64,000 nt of DNA from Pusillimonas caeni (GCF_003545815.1 NZ_PDUW01000004.1:1-64000), one strand, 5' to 3'; positions 9,598 to 18,728 are shown, counted from the stretch's first letter. Made by a program: numbers and translations. The notes: a model not told the origin generated them from the letters alone.

Positions 9598-9690
9598 GCC
9601 GCCGAAGGCGGGAGGACTGGCGCCGGACGGTCGGGCGGTCGGAGGCAGCGCCCTCCAACGTCCGGCGCCAGTCCTCCCGCCTTCGGCGGC
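9598..9690 (+). repeat. Loop-conserved hairpin repeat, copy C (perfect arms)
   Basis: The two 32-base arms (9598-9629 and 9659-9690) are perfectly complementary. They flank the same 29-base apical segment as copy A, with one base changed (TCGG for TCCG). The base of the stem is GCCGCCGAAGG. The flanks CCTTAAGC upstream and GTGGCAAGC downstream match those of the other copies. It occupies the gap between the convergent genes rsgA and nudL. There is no T-run, so it is not a standard intrinsic terminator. Confidence 0.9.
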
Positions 9691-9766
9691 TCAGGTCGTG
9701 GCAAGCTAGACACGCCGGTGATCTTTTGTTTTCGTCTCCACTGCGCGGCGAACTGCGTCTTGCCTA

Positions 9767-10525
9767 TCAGGACCCGATTACGCGGCTTTCGAGTTTGGCC
9801 TGGGCGGCCGACAGGAAATGGTAGAAATTGCGGATGAGGGCCGCCGTCGCTCCCCAGATGAAATAATCCTTCCAGGGCATGGAAAAATAAAAGCGATGCC
9901 CCCCGTCGGGCAGGTTGGCCCGATGCAGGAAGTGATGGGACGGGTCCATCAGAAAAGAAAGAGGCACTTCGAAGACCTCGGCCACCTCGGTCAGATCGGG
10001 CCGGATAGTAAAACCGGGCCGCACATAGCCGATGACGGGCTTCATGGTGAAGCGGGTCGAAGTGAGGAAACCGGGCTGGGTGCCCAGAAGCTGGATGTAT
10101 TCGGGCGCGACGCCGATTTCTTCGCGGGTTTCGCGCAGCGCGGCGTCGACGGCATCGCGGTCGCTGACTTCGATGCGTCCGCCCGGAAAACAGATTTGGC
10201 CGGCATGGTCATACAGGTGGGACGCGCGTCGGGTGAACAGCAGATGCAGGCCTTCGGGGCGTTGCACCAGCGGGACGAATACCGCCGCCTGGACGATGTC
10301 GATGAGATCGAGGCTGTCGGCCTGGAAGCTTTCGGTGAATACGGGTTCTACTTGCCAGTCGACGGGGCTGCTGAAGGCTTCGCGAATGAAATCCAGCTGT
10401 ATTGCCGCGTTGTTTAACGGCAACAAGATATCGGACAGCGGCACAATGGGCTGGGTTTGAGGGTCGAATCCCGGAACGATGACCGTACGCTTGCCGGTCC
10501 GGGAATGCGGTATGTTTCGCGCCAT
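9767..10525 (-). CDS. nudL: CoA pyrophosphatase (Nudix hydrolase)
   Basis: This 252-residue Nudix hydrolase has the CoA-diphosphatase signature LLFTRRASHLYDHAGQICF followed by the Nudix box GGRIEVSDRDAVDAALRE and TREEIGV. It is expected to cleave CoA or oxidised CoA to 3',5'-ADP and 4'-phosphopantetheine. The open frame extends much further upstream, into rplS. I chose the ATG at 10525 because homologous sequence begins only well after it and the upstream frame crosses the rplS terminator. Its position after rplS is typical of betaproteobacteria. Confidence 0.88.
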   Translation of the reverse strand: MARNIPHSRTGKRTVIVPGFDPQTQPIVPLSDILLPLNNAAIQLDFIREAFSSPVDWQVEPVFTESFQADSLDLIDIVQAAVFVPLVQRPEGLHLLFTRRASHLYDHAGQICFPGGRIEVSDRDAVDAALRETREEIGVAPEYIQLLGTQPGFLTSTRFTMKPVIGYVRPGFTIRPDLTEVAEVFEVPLSFLMDPSHHFLHRANLPDGGHRFYFSMPWKDYFIWGATAALIRNFYHFLSAAQAKLESRVIGS

Positions 10526-10574
10526 GGCTCCAAGCAATATTCTCTGCGTCGCCTTCAGTATGCCGCCCCGGTGG

Positions 10575-10607
10575 CAAAAAAACAAAGGCACCGCTCGGGT
10601 GCCTTTG
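10575..10607 (-). terminator. Rho-independent terminator of rplS
   Basis: The hairpin CAAAGGCACC/GGTGCCTTTG (10583-10607) is followed on the minus strand by a T-run. It lies 31 bases past the rplS stop and separates it from nudL. Confidence 0.85.
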
Positions 10608-10637
10608 CTGAACTGTGGTATGGGCGAAACAGCGCGA

Positions 10638-11024
10638 TTAAGCTTCTGCTTTCTTGTCGGCCCGGCGAACCAGTTTCTCTTTGATGCGTGCAGATTTACC
10701 CGAACGGCTACGCAGGTAATAAAGTTTAGCACGACGCACATCGCCGCGGCGCTTGACTTCGATGGAAGCGATCTGCGGGGAATACAGTTGGAAGGTACGC
10801 TCGACGGCTTCGCCGGACGAGATCTTGCGTACGATGAACGAAGAGTTAAGGCCGCGATTGCGCTTGGCGATGACGACGCCTTCGTAGGCCTGAACACGCT
10901 TGCGCGTGCCTTCGACCACATTGACGTTGACGACTACGGTGTCGCCGGGGCCAAATTCGGGCTTGGCCTGGTCGCCGGTAAGGCGGCAGATTTCTTCTTG
11001 TTCAAGGGTTGCGATTAAGTCCAC
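10638..11024 (-). CDS. rplS: 50S ribosomal protein L19
   Basis: L19 lies at the 30S-50S interface of the ribosome. The 128-residue sequence has the conserved core [20 protein letters not shown], then [14 protein letters not shown] and the basic C-terminal strand [16 protein letters not shown]. It starts with GTG at 11024, preceded by a good AGGAG. In most betaproteobacteria rplS is the last gene of rpsP-rimM-trmD-rplS. None of those three genes is upstream here, and a separate -10-like TACAAT lies at 11101-11106. Confidence 0.97.
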   Translation of the reverse strand: MDLIATLEQEEICRLTGDQAKPEFGPGDTVVVNVNVVEGTRKRVQAYEGVVIAKRNRGLNSSFIVRKISSGEAVERTFQLYSPQIASIEVKRRGDVRRAKLYYLRSRSGKSARIKEKLVRRADKKAEA

Positions 11025-11100
11025 GATGGGCTCCTGGTTTCATCGAAAACGGCCGTGTTGTTTTTGTGTAGCCGCCAGAAGATGAGTTGAAAAACCAGCT

Positions 11101-11106
11101 ATTGTA
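11101..11106 (-). promoter_or_regulatory. Probable -10 element for rplS
   Basis: On the minus strand TACAAT lies about 77 bases upstream of the rplS GTG and just beyond the stop of the small upstream gene. A -35 at 17-bp spacing is poor (TTCTAA). The call rests on the -10 match and on rplS having lost its usual operon partners. Confidence 0.4.
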
Positions 11107-11123
11107 CACCGTTTTGGAACTGC

Positions 11124-11342
11124 TTAGAAACCCCCTGCCACGCCCAGCCACATGAGACCGGGTATGGTGGCGCCCCAGATGGCCACCAGGCAGATGTCGG
11201 CCAGCATGGCGCCACGCGTGAGGCCGCGCTTTTTGGCGTCGCCGCGCGCGGCGGGACGACCGGCGGATTGCCGGCCACGGGTTTGACCGGGCTGCTGAAC
11301 GGGGGGAAAGGGCCACTTGGCGGGAGTTTGCGGAGTATTCAT
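11124..11342 (-). CDS. Small proline/arginine-rich single-helix membrane protein
   Basis: This 72-residue protein has a Pro/Gln/Arg-rich N-terminal half (about residues 1-45) and one hydrophobic C-terminal helix (ADICLVAIWGATIPGLMWLG). The predicted form is a cytoplasmic tail plus one membrane anchor. I recall similar small proteins next to rplS-type loci in Bordetella relatives but cannot name a function. The ATG at 11342 is preferred over a TTG eleven codons upstream because it is a standard start. Base composition matches the neighbouring genes. Confidence 0.6.
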   Translation of the reverse strand: MNTPQTPAKWPFPPVQQPGQTRGRQSAGRPAARGDAKKRGLTRGAMLADICLVAIWGATIPGLMWLGVAGGF

Positions 11343-11935
11343 GGTTCGTCTCGCTATGGATGCACAAGATTGCAAGGGCGTAATGCCACTGGTTTTAAAA
11401 CCACTGTTTTTCTGAACAGTATGCAGTTTTTAGTACTGTACGAAACCACAGTTGTTTTTGCAAGCACTTTTTTCAGCCGGCGGCAAAGCGAGTTCGTCCG
11501 GCACTAACACGATCTGCTCTGCTGCCCCTGCTTTGTTCACTCGGCAGAAGCTCGGGATGCTCCGCCATTCGCCAGCATGCCTCTCCGGTTCGCGCATTCT
11601 CATGTATCGCTCCGGCTTACTGCTGTGCGTTACTTTGTCTTGTTGAGACGCTTGCTTCGGCTTGCTGCAATGCTTTGCTTCTTGGCTTGTCGCGACGCTT
11701 TTTCTGTGTCCTTAAAACGCCGCCGAAGGAGGCAGAGCCTGGGCCCGGCGGTCGGGCGGTCCGAGGCAGCGCCCTCCAACGCCCGGCCCAGGCTCTGCCT
11801 CCTCCGACGGCTCGGGTAGTGGCAAGCCAGAGAATCTCAGTATCGAAATGCCACTTTATGTGTGGACGGTGATTCAAGAAGCTTCCACATTCATTGCGAG
11901 CCGCCGAGTTCGACGTTCATCGCAAGCAGCCCAAA
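11343..11935. other. Gene-free region with hairpin copy D
   Basis: I see no gene in this stretch. The first part is AT-richer than its neighbours and includes a 14-bp palindrome, TGGTTTTAAAACCA (11392-11405). The middle (about 11500-11710) is strongly pyrimidine-rich on the plus strand. Hairpin copy D occupies 11719-11811. The promoter of the small membrane protein presumably lies near 11343-11450 but has no clear hexamers. Confidence 0.55.
11719..11811 (+). repeat. Loop-conserved hairpin repeat, copy D
   Basis: Arms 11719-11750 and 11780-11811 pair with about four interruptions. They enclose a 29-base apical segment identical to that of copy A. The outer six to eight bases (GCCGCCGA) are shared with copy C, while the rest of the arm (GGCAGAGCCTGGGCCC) is its own. 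The flanks again read TGTCCTTAAAAC upstream and GTGGCAAGCCA downstream. Confidence 0.87.
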
Positions 11936-11972
11936 AGCAAAAAGCCCCGCCGAGGCCATCGCCTGGGCGGGG
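11936..11972 (-). terminator. Rho-independent terminator of the peroxiredoxin gene
   Basis: The stem CCCCGCC/GGCGGGG (11945-11972) is followed on the minus strand by GC and a T-run. It lies about 50 bases past the peroxiredoxin stop. Confidence 0.7.
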
Positions 11973-12021
11973 TTCAGCGGGCATGCCGGGCCGGTGGACC
12001 GGCCCGGGCGCTTCAACCGGT

Positions 12022-12663
12022 TTACTTGTTGGGCTGAGGCGTCGTGCGCAGATAGGGACGCACGACCGTGTAGCCCTTGGGAAACTTGGCCTTGAGTTCG
12101 GCTTCGTCCTTGATGGAGGGCACGATGATGCAGTCGTCGCCGTCTTGCCAGTTGACCGGTGTGGCCACGCTGTGGCTGTCGGTCAGCTGCAGGGAGTCGA
12201 TCACGCGCAGGATCTCGTTGAAGTTGCGGCCCGTGCTGGCGGGATAGGTCAGGGTCAGGCGCACTTTCTTGTTGGGGTCGATGATGAACACCGAACGCAC
12301 GGTCGCGGTATTGCTGGCGTTGGGGTGGATCATGTCGTACAGGTCGGACACCTTGCGGTCGGAATCGGCCAGAATGGGGAAGTTGACCGTGGTGCTCTGC
12401 GTGTCGTTGATGTCCTTGATCCAGTCTTTGTGCGACTGAGCATCGTCGACGGACACGGCGATGACCTTGACGTTGCGCTTGGCGAACTCGTCGGCCAGCT
12501 TGGCGGTGTAGCCGAGTTCGGTCGTGCACACAGGCGTGAAGTCGGCCGGATGCGAAAACAATACGCCCCAGCTATCGCCCAGGTAGTCGTAGAACTTGAT
12601 GGGGCCGATGTCGGAGTCTTGTTCAAAATCGGGGGCGGTGTCGCCCAGACGCAAAGTAGCCAT
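12022..12663 (-). CDS. 1-Cys peroxiredoxin (Prx6 type)
   Basis: This thiol peroxidase reduces hydrogen peroxide and organic peroxides. The peroxidatic Cys46 sits in HPADFTPVCTTE. The long C-terminal part (PVNWQDGDDCIIVPS and TVVRPYLR) is characteristic of the Prx6/1-Cys subfamily. The length of 213 residues is usual. It has its own terminator. The start at 12663 follows a purine-rich stretch. No OxyR gene lies nearby, so its regulation is unknown. Confidence 0.93.
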   Translation of the reverse strand: MATLRLGDTAPDFEQDSDIGPIKFYDYLGDSWGVLFSHPADFTPVCTTELGYTAKLADEFAKRNVKVIAVSVDDAQSHKDWIKDINDTQSTTVNFPILADSDRKVSDLYDMIHPNASNTATVRSVFIIDPNKKVRLTLTYPASTGRNFNEILRVIDSLQLTDSHSVATPVNWQDGDDCIIVPSIKDEAELKAKFPKGYTVVRPYLRTTPQPNK

Positions 12664-12887
12664 GGTGAGTCTCTTTTTGAATGGAGGAAAAAAAGCGTGG
12701 CCGCAGCGGAAGATACCCTGCCAGCCCGCACCGGATCATTGTGCCAGCTTCGTCGGCGGAATTTAAATACCGTGTGTATATAACGTTATAAGCTAAAGGA
12801 GGAGCAGCTTGCAACCGTCGATCAGCCGGCCCGCCGCGTCGATGCGTGATGCCGGCCGCGGACTGAGCCGCGCGGCCGCGATGCCGG

Positions 12888-14726
12888 TCAGCTCTCGACG
12901 CGATCGGCGTATCGGGAAGCCTCCACGCCGTCCCGGATGGACGAAAGATAGGCCGAAGCGCGAGGCAGAATCTGCGAAGCGTACATGACGCAGGCGGCAA
13001 GCTTCTTCGCGTAGAAAGGGTCGCCCGCCCCCTGCGAGCCGCCGCCCGCCTGGCCGAGTTTTTCGGTGCAGATCAGCGCCGAGCGCGCCATCTGCCAGCC
13101 CGCCAGGACGACGCCCGACATCATGAGATAAGGCACGCTGCCCAGGAAGGCCGCGCGCGGGGATGCCGACTGGTGCAGCATGTACTCGACCGCCTGCTTG
13201 TAGGCGTTCAGGGCGGATTCCATGTGCCGCGCGATGACCTCGAGGCCGTCCTGATCCGGCCCGTTGCCGGCGGCGGCAGCGCCCAGTTCGTCGAGCGTGG
13301 CGCGCATCTGCTCGAGCAAGGCGCGCGCCACCGCCCCGCCGTCGCGCCATGTCTTGCGTCCCAGCAGGTCGTTGGCCTGGATGGCCGTGGTGCCTTCGTA
13401 GATGGGCAGGATGCGGGCGTCGCGATAGTACTGCGCGGCGCCCGTCTCTTCGATATAGCCCATGCCGCCATGCACCTGCACCCCCAGCGACGCCGTTTCG
13501 ACCGCGCTTTCGGTGCAAAAGCCCTTGACGATGGGAACGAGGTATTCATACAGGGCCTGCTGGCGGCCGCGTTCGTCGGCGTCGGCATGGTGGCGGGCCA
13601 GGTCGCGGGCCCTGGCCGCCATGGCGGTCAGGGTGCGCCCTCCGTCTGTCAAGGCCCGCATGGTCCAGAGCATGCGCTGCACGTCGGGATGGCGGTTGAT
13701 GGGCACCGGAGCGCCGGAGGGGCGCTCGGGATCCTGGCCCTGCAGCCTTTCGGCGGCATAGGCCCAGGCCTGCTGGGCGGCGCGCTCGGCCACGGCGACG
13801 CCCTGCACGCCCACGGCGAAGCGGGCGGCGTTCATCATGACGAACATGTATTGCAGGCCGCGGTTGGCTTCGCCCACCAGGTAGCCGATGGCGCCCTCGC
13901 CCACCTCGCCCTTGCCCGAGCCATAAAGCATGACGGCCGTGGGGCTGGCATGGATGCCCAGCTTGTGCTCCAGCGAGGCGCAGTAGACGTCGTTGCGGGC
14001 GCCCAGCGAACCGTCGGCGGCCACGATGAACTTGGGCACGATGAAAAGGGAAATGCCTTTGACGCCGGGCGGCGCGTCAGGCAGGCGCGCCAGCACGAGA
14101 TGCACGATGTTCTCGGCCATGTCGTGCTCGCCGAAGGTGATGAAGATTTTTTGTCCGAACAGGCGATGGCTGCCGTCCGGCTGGGGCTCGGCGCGCGTCT
14201 TCAGCAAGGCAAGGTCCGAACCGGCCTGCGGCTCGGTGAGGTTCATGGTGCCGGTCCAGCGGCCTTCGATCAACGCAGGAATATACAGCGCCTGCTGCGC
14301 CGCGCTGCCGACCGTGTCCAGCGCCTCGATGACGCCGTCGGTCAGCAATGGGCACAGGGAAAAAGACAGATTGGCCGCATTGAGGTTTTCGACCGCGGCC
14401 GTGCCGACCAGCTTGGGGAAGCCCTGTCCGCCGAGCTTGGCGTCGTGCTGCAGGCCCTGCCAGCCGCCCTGGGCGTATTGGCCGAAGGCTTGCCGAAAAC
14501 CCGGCGAGGTTTCGACCATGCCGTCGAGCCAGCGTGCCGGGGACGCATCGCCCCCGGCATTGAGCGGCGCGATTTCAGACTGGACGAAGCGCGCGTTTTC
14601 TTCGAGCACCGCCTTGACGAGGTCGACGGACAAGCCTTCGAAACCCGGCAGGCCCAGCAGCGCCGGCAGATCGGACAATTCCTCGAGAACGAACTGATAC
14701 TCCCGCAAGGGCGTGCTGTAGCCCAT
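12888..14726 (-). CDS. Acyl-CoA dehydrogenase (long, DmdC-like)
   Basis: This 612-residue FAD enzyme is of the longer acyl-CoA dehydrogenase class. That class includes DmdC (3-methylthiopropionyl-CoA dehydrogenase) and many broad fatty-acid enzymes. Visible signatures include [14 protein letters not shown] near residue 160, [13 protein letters not shown], and the flavin/catalytic region [21 protein letters not shown] near residue 425. An extra C-terminal domain follows. Electrons should pass to the ETF encoded by the two genes immediately upstream. The acyl substrate cannot be told. Confidence 0.92.
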   Translation of the reverse strand: MGYSTPLREYQFVLEELSDLPALLGLPGFEGLSVDLVKAVLEENARFVQSEIAPLNAGGDASPARWLDGMVETSPGFRQAFGQYAQGGWQGLQHDAKLGGQGFPKLVGTAAVENLNAANLSFSLCPLLTDGVIEALDTVGSAAQQALYIPALIEGRWTGTMNLTEPQAGSDLALLKTRAEPQPDGSHRLFGQKIFITFGEHDMAENIVHLVLARLPDAPPGVKGISLFIVPKFIVAADGSLGARNDVYCASLEHKLGIHASPTAVMLYGSGKGEVGEGAIGYLVGEANRGLQYMFVMMNAARFAVGVQGVAVAERAAQQAWAYAAERLQGQDPERPSGAPVPINRHPDVQRMLWTMRALTDGGRTLTAMAARARDLARHHADADERGRQQALYEYLVPIVKGFCTESAVETASLGVQVHGGMGYIEETGAAQYYRDARILPIYEGTTAIQANDLLGRKTWRDGGAVARALLEQMRATLDELGAAAAGNGPDQDGLEVIARHMESALNAYKQAVEYMLHQSASPRAAFLGSVPYLMMSGVVLAGWQMARSALICTEKLGQAGGGSQGAGDPFYAKKLAACVMYASQILPRASAYLSSIRDGVEASRYADRVES

Positions 14727-14795
14727 GATGCCCTCCGTCCGAAGACAGCTGCCGCGCGGCGACCGGCCATGCCGGCGCCGCGCGGCGGCCGCGCT

Positions 14796-15725
14796 TTACA
14801 GCGACTTGGTCAGTTCCGGCACGACCTGGAACAGATCGCCGACCAGACCGTAGTCGGCCACGCTGAAGATAGGGGCTTCGGCGTCTTTGTTGATGGCCAC
14901 GATGACCTTGGAGTCTTTCATGCCGGCCAGGTGCTGGATGGCGCCCGAGATGCCCACGGCGATATAGAGCTGGGGTGCGACGATCTTGCCCGTCTGGCCG
15001 ACCTGCCAGTCGTTGGGCGCGTAGCCGGCGTCCACCGCCGCGCGCGAAGCGCCCAGCGCCGCGCCCAGCTTGTCGGCCAGGGGCTCGAGCAGCTTGAAGT
15101 TGTCGGCGCTGCCCATGCCGCGTCCGCCCGACACCACCACCGCGGCGCCGGCCAGTTCGGGACGGTCGCTCTTAGCCACTTCGCGGCCCACGAAGGACGA
15201 CAGCCCCGAATCAGCCACGGCGTCGACCGCTTCAACCGAAGCCTGGCCGCCTTCGGCCGCCACCGGGTCGAAAGCCGTCGTGCGCACGGTGATGACCTTG
15301 ACCGCATCGGCGGACTGCACCGTGGCGATGGCGTTGCCGGCATAGATGGGACGCTGGAAGGTATCGGGCGATTCGACCGCGACGATGTCGGAAATTTGCG
15401 CGACGTCGAGCTTGGCGGCAACCCGCGGGGCGACGTTCTTGCCTTCGGCCGTGGCGGCGAAGACGATGTGGCCATAACCCTGAGCCACGGCCAGCACCTG
15501 CGCGGCCACGTTTTCGGCCAGGCTCTCGGCCAGCGCCGGGCCGTCGGCCAGCAGCACCTTGCCTACGCCGGCCAGCTTGGCGGCCTGGTCGGCAACGGCC
15601 TGCACGCCCTGGCCCATGACCAGCACGTGCACGTCGCCGCCGATTTTCTGGGCGGCCGCGACCGCGTTCAGTGTTGCGCCCCTGAGCTGGGCCTTGTCGT
15701 GTTCTGCGATGACGAGTATCGACAT
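14796..15725 (-). CDS. etfA: Electron transfer flavoprotein alpha subunit
   Basis: EtfA binds FAD and, with EtfB, carries electrons from acyl-CoA dehydrogenases to ETF-ubiquinone oxidoreductase. The 309-residue protein has the N-terminal alpha/beta domain and the conserved FAD domain ([10 protein letters not shown], then [16 protein letters not shown] and [10 protein letters not shown]). It starts two bases after etfB stops. The order etfB-etfA-dehydrogenase suggests one operon. Confidence 0.96.
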   Translation of the reverse strand: MSILVIAEHDKAQLRGATLNAVAAAQKIGGDVHVLVMGQGVQAVADQAAKLAGVGKVLLADGPALAESLAENVAAQVLAVAQGYGHIVFAATAEGKNVAPRVAAKLDVAQISDIVAVESPDTFQRPIYAGNAIATVQSADAVKVITVRTTAFDPVAAEGGQASVEAVDAVADSGLSSFVGREVAKSDRPELAGAAVVVSGGRGMGSADNFKLLEPLADKLGAALGASRAAVDAGYAPNDWQVGQTGKIVAPQLYIAVGISGAIQHLAGMKDSKVIVAINKDAEAPIFSVADYGLVGDLFQVVPELTKSL

Positions 15726-15727
15726 GA

Positions 15728-16477
15728 TTAGATCACCTTTGCTTCATTCTTGAGTTTGTCGACCAGGGCGGCAACGTCCGCCACCATGACGCCGGCCGAG
15801 CGCGCGGGCGGCTCGGCCACCTTGAGCGTCTTCAGGCGCGGGGCCGCATCCACGCCCAGTTCTTCGGGCGTGGTGGTGTCGAGCGGCTTCTTCTTGGCCT
15901 TCATGATGTTGGGCAGAGTGACGTAGCGCGGCTCGTTCAGGCGCAGGTCGGTGGTGACGATGGCCGGCAGCTTGAGCGACACGGTTTCGAGGCCGCCGTC
16001 GATCTCGCGCGTGACGGTGGCCGTGTCGCCCGAGACCTCGACCTTGCTGGCGAAGGTGGCCTGGGGCCAGTCCAGCAGCGCGGCCAGCATCTGGCCCGTC
16101 TGGTTGGCGTCGTCATCGATGGCCTGCTTGCCCAGGATGACCAGTTGGGGCTGCTCTTTGTCGACCACCGCCTTGAGCAGCTTGGCCACGGCCAGGGGCT
16201 GCAGTTCGGCGTCGGTCTGGACCAGGATGGAGCGGTCCGCCCCGATGGCCATCGCGGTGCGCAGCGTTTCCTGGCATTGTGCAATGCCGCAAGAAACAGC
16301 CACGATCTCGGTGGCGACGGACTTTTCTTTCAGTCGGGTGGCTTCTTCGACGGCGATTTCGTCGAAAGGATTCATGGACATCTTCACGTTGGCGATATCC
16401 ACGCCGCTTTGATCCGACTTCACGCGCACCTTGACGTTGTAATCAACCACACGCTTGACGGGCACCAATACCTTCAT
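15728..16477 (-). CDS. etfB: Electron transfer flavoprotein beta subunit
   Basis: EtfB is the AMP-binding partner of EtfA. The 249-residue sequence starts [14 protein letters not shown]. It contains the family signature [10 protein letters not shown] and the segment [21 protein letters not shown]. The ATG at 16477 is chosen over an in-frame upstream start because GGAGGAAG lies just before it and the homologous sequence starts there. Confidence 0.97.
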   Translation of the reverse strand: MKVLVPVKRVVDYNVKVRVKSDQSGVDIANVKMSMNPFDEIAVEEATRLKEKSVATEIVAVSCGIAQCQETLRTAMAIGADRSILVQTDAELQPLAVAKLLKAVVDKEQPQLVILGKQAIDDDANQTGQMLAALLDWPQATFASKVEVSGDTATVTREIDGGLETVSLKLPAIVTTDLRLNEPRYVTLPNIMKAKKKPLDTTTPEELGVDAAPRLKTLKVAEPPARSAGVMVADVAALVDKLKNEAKVI

Positions 16478-16525
16478 CGAGCACTTCCTCCGGGATATGA
16501 ATGGAAATTCGGGCAATATTGCATT

Positions 16526-17449
16526 CTACAGCTTTGCCAATGCTTTGATGTGCGCTGCAACACTGCGACCCAGGGCGGACAGATCGTAGCCCCCCTCGAG
16601 GAAGCTGACGATGCGCCCCTGGGCGCTGCGGTCCGCCAGGTCGACGAGTTTTTCGGTGATCCAGGCGTAATCGGCCTCGGTCATGTCGAGCTGGCCGAGC
16701 ATGTCGTCGCGGTGGCCGTCGAAACCGGCCGACACGAAGACGAACTCGGGCTCGAACGCCTCGAGCCGCGGCATCCAGCGGGACTCGACGATGTCGCGCA
16801 GGGCGGCGCTGTCTGAATGGGGAGGCACCGCCACATTGACCATGTTTGGGCCTGGGTTTTCAGCGTACACATTAGGAAAGAGCGGGTACTGGAAAAAACT
16901 GCACATCAGGATGCGGCTGTCTCCGGCGAACATTTCTTCGGTTCCATTGCCATGATGCACGTCGAAATCGATGATAGCTATCCGTTTAAACCCGTATTTT
17001 TCAAGCGTATACGCTGCAGTTACTGCCAGATTGTTGAAAAAGCAGAAGCCCATGGCCTGGCCGGGCCGGGCATGATGCCCCGGCGGGCGGACCGCGCAAA
17101 AGGCGGTGGACGCCTGCCCGTCCATGATGGCGTCGACCGCGGTGATGCCGGCCCCGGCCGCGGCAAAGGCCGCCGCCAGGGTGTGGGGATTCATCAGCGT
17201 GTCCGGATCGATCTCGGCATAGCCCTGGACCGGCGAAAGACGGCGCAGGCCGGCCAGGAGGGACGGCGTGTGCACGCGCAATATGTCCGCCTCCTGGGCC
17301 GGAACCGCCTCGCGTTCGTCGAGCAGCGCTTGCAGACCGCTTGAAATCAGTTGATCGCTGATGGCATCGAGACGGAAAGGGCTTTCGGGATGCCATGCGC
17401 CCATTTCATGCAGGCGGCATTCGGGGTGGGTAATATAGAGGGTCTGCAT
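16526..17449 (-). CDS. Histone-deacetylase-fold amidohydrolase
   Basis: This 307-residue zinc-dependent deacetylase belongs to the bacterial family that includes acetoin-utilisation and acetylpolyamine amidohydrolases. Active-site elements are RPPGHHARPGQAMGFCFFNN near residue 125, IDFDVHHGNGTEEMF near residue 165 and SAGFDGHRDD near residue 250. The substrate is unknown. The start at 17449 gives the usual MxTxYITHP opening, but no ribosome-binding site precedes it. Only ten bases separate it from the divergent mltB start. It ends 48 bases before etfB starts on the same strand. Confidence 0.9.
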   Translation of the reverse strand: MQTLYITHPECRLHEMGAWHPESPFRLDAISDQLISSGLQALLDEREAVPAQEADILRVHTPSLLAGLRRLSPVQGYAEIDPDTLMNPHTLAAAFAAAGAGITAVDAIMDGQASTAFCAVRPPGHHARPGQAMGFCFFNNLAVTAAYTLEKYGFKRIAIIDFDVHHGNGTEEMFAGDSRILMCSFFQYPLFPNVYAENPGPNMVNVAVPPHSDSAALRDIVESRWMPRLEAFEPEFVFVSAGFDGHRDDMLGQLDMTEADYAWITEKLVDLADRSAQGRIVSFLEGGYDLSALGRSVAAHIKALAKL

Positions 17450-17459
17450 AAGGAGGATT

Positions 17460-18620
17460 ATGTTCAAACCCGTCCGCATTTTGCAAGTCGCGGCAGCCGT
17501 GCTGCTGGGCGGCTGCGCATCCAGCCACACGGCCCCGCCTTCGGCGCAGCTCGCGCCGGCGCAACAGGCCTCCGCCCCGGCCGCCGCCCCCCACGCCCGC
17601 AGGCCCCCCGCTCCTTCCACGGACATCAACGGTTTCGTCGACCCGCAAGGCCGGCTCAAGCCCGAGATCCAGGAGTACGCCCGCCGGATCGCGGCCGACC
17701 GCAAGCTGCCGCCGGCCCACGTCGAAGCGCTGCTCGAAGACGCCCGCTACGACGCCAAGGCGGCGTCGCTGATGTCGCCCGCCAAGACGCGCGTGCGGCG
17801 CAGTTGGGTCACTTATCGCAAGCGCTTCGTCGAGCCGGTGCGCATACGCGCCGGGGTCGAGTTCTGGACCCAGCACCGCGCAACGCTGGACAAAGCGGCG
17901 GCCAAGTACGGCGTCCCCCCCTCCATCATCGTGGCCATCATAGGCGTCGAAACGGTCTACGGGCGGCACACCGGCAGCTTTTCGGTGCTGGACGCCATCG
18001 CCACCCTGGCCTTTCGCTACCCCGATCCCGACCGTCCCGACCGCAGCCAACTGTTCCAGGACCAACTGGCGGATCTCATCGTGCTCGATCACCAGGGCGT
18101 CCTGGACGCGCGCCGGGCCACGGGCTCGTTTGCAGGGGCGATGGGCTTGCCGCAATTCATGCCGGGCAGCCTGATGCGCTACGCCGTCGACGGCGACGGC
18201 GACCGCGGCATCGATCTGGCCGCCAGCCCGGATGACGCCATCATGTCGGTGGCCAATTTCCTGGTCGAGCACGGCTGGCAGCCGGGCCTGCCGGTCTTTG
18301 CGCCGGTCGCGCTTCCGGCCGATGCGAAGTCGCTCGTGCATGGCGGACTGGAACCTGTTTACGACTGGGAACAACTTAAAACACGTGGCGCCACCAGCGT
18401 TCAGACCTCCGCCGGAGGCGGCTACGGCAACGGCTGGATGCAGCAAAAACTGGGCGTCGTCGACTTGGTGGACGAGCCGCGCAAAACGGCCGAATACCGC
18501 AGCGGCACGCCCAATTTCTTCGCCATCACCCACTACAACCGCAGTTATTTCTATGCAAGCTCGGTGGCCGACCTGGCCCAGGAACTGGCCGCGCGCATGG
18601 GCTACGGCGCGCCCAACTGA
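17460..18620 (+). CDS. mltB: Membrane-bound lytic murein transglycosylase B
   Basis: This outer-membrane lipoprotein cleaves peptidoglycan glycan strands to anhydromuropeptides. Signal peptide and lipobox are clear (LLGGC, lipidated C19). The SLT-B fold shows IIVAIIGVETVYGRHTGSF, carrying the catalytic Glu, then GAMGLPQFMPGS and a C-terminal SLT domain. The length of 386 residues is typical. AAGGAGGATT places the start at 17460. The promoter must lie inside the divergent deacetylase gene. Confidence 0.95.
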   Translation: MFKPVRILQVAAAVLLGGCASSHTAPPSAQLAPAQQASAPAAAPHARRPPAPSTDINGFVDPQGRLKPEIQEYARRIAADRKLPPAHVEALLEDARYDAKAASLMSPAKTRVRRSWVTYRKRFVEPVRIRAGVEFWTQHRATLDKAAAKYGVPPSIIVAIIGVETVYGRHTGSFSVLDAIATLAFRYPDPDRPDRSQLFQDQLADLIVLDHQGVLDARRATGSFAGAMGLPQFMPGSLMRYAVDGDGDRGIDLAASPDDAIMSVANFLVEHGWQPGLPVFAPVALPADAKSLVHGGLEPVYDWEQLKTRGATSVQTSAGGGYGNGWMQQKLGVVDLVDEPRKTAEYRSGTPNFFAITHYNRSYFYASSVADLAQELAARMGYGAPN

Positions 18621-18636
18621 GCCCCCGGCCGAGGCG

Positions 18637-18654
18637 GGCCGCCCTTCGGCGGCC
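18637..18654 (+). terminator. Possible terminator hairpin after mltB
   Basis: The stem GGCCGCC, loop CTTC, stem GGCGGCC lies 17 bases past the mltB stop, followed by only two T. The stem-loop is strong but the T-run is poor. Confidence 0.35.
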
Positions 18655-18728
18655 TTACCCGGCTTCATCGACAGTGTTACTCTAAAAGGCCGCCCGAGGC
18701 CATGTGGGCAGACCCAGAGCGAAAGCCA

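Noticed and set aside
9598-9690. Ordinary intrinsic terminator
   Set aside because: The stem is far longer than usual and no T-run follows on either strand. The same apex recurs at places that are not gene ends.
12779-12790. TATAACGTTATA palindrome as an OxyR site for the peroxiredoxin
   Set aside because: It lacks the spaced ATAG/CTAT tetramers of an OxyR site and no OxyR gene is near.
13173-15731. Very long open frame on the plus strand (852 codons)
   Set aside because: It is antisense to the acyl-CoA dehydrogenase and etfA genes. High GC leaves few stops, and its translation is His/Gln/Arg-rich with no recognisable motif.
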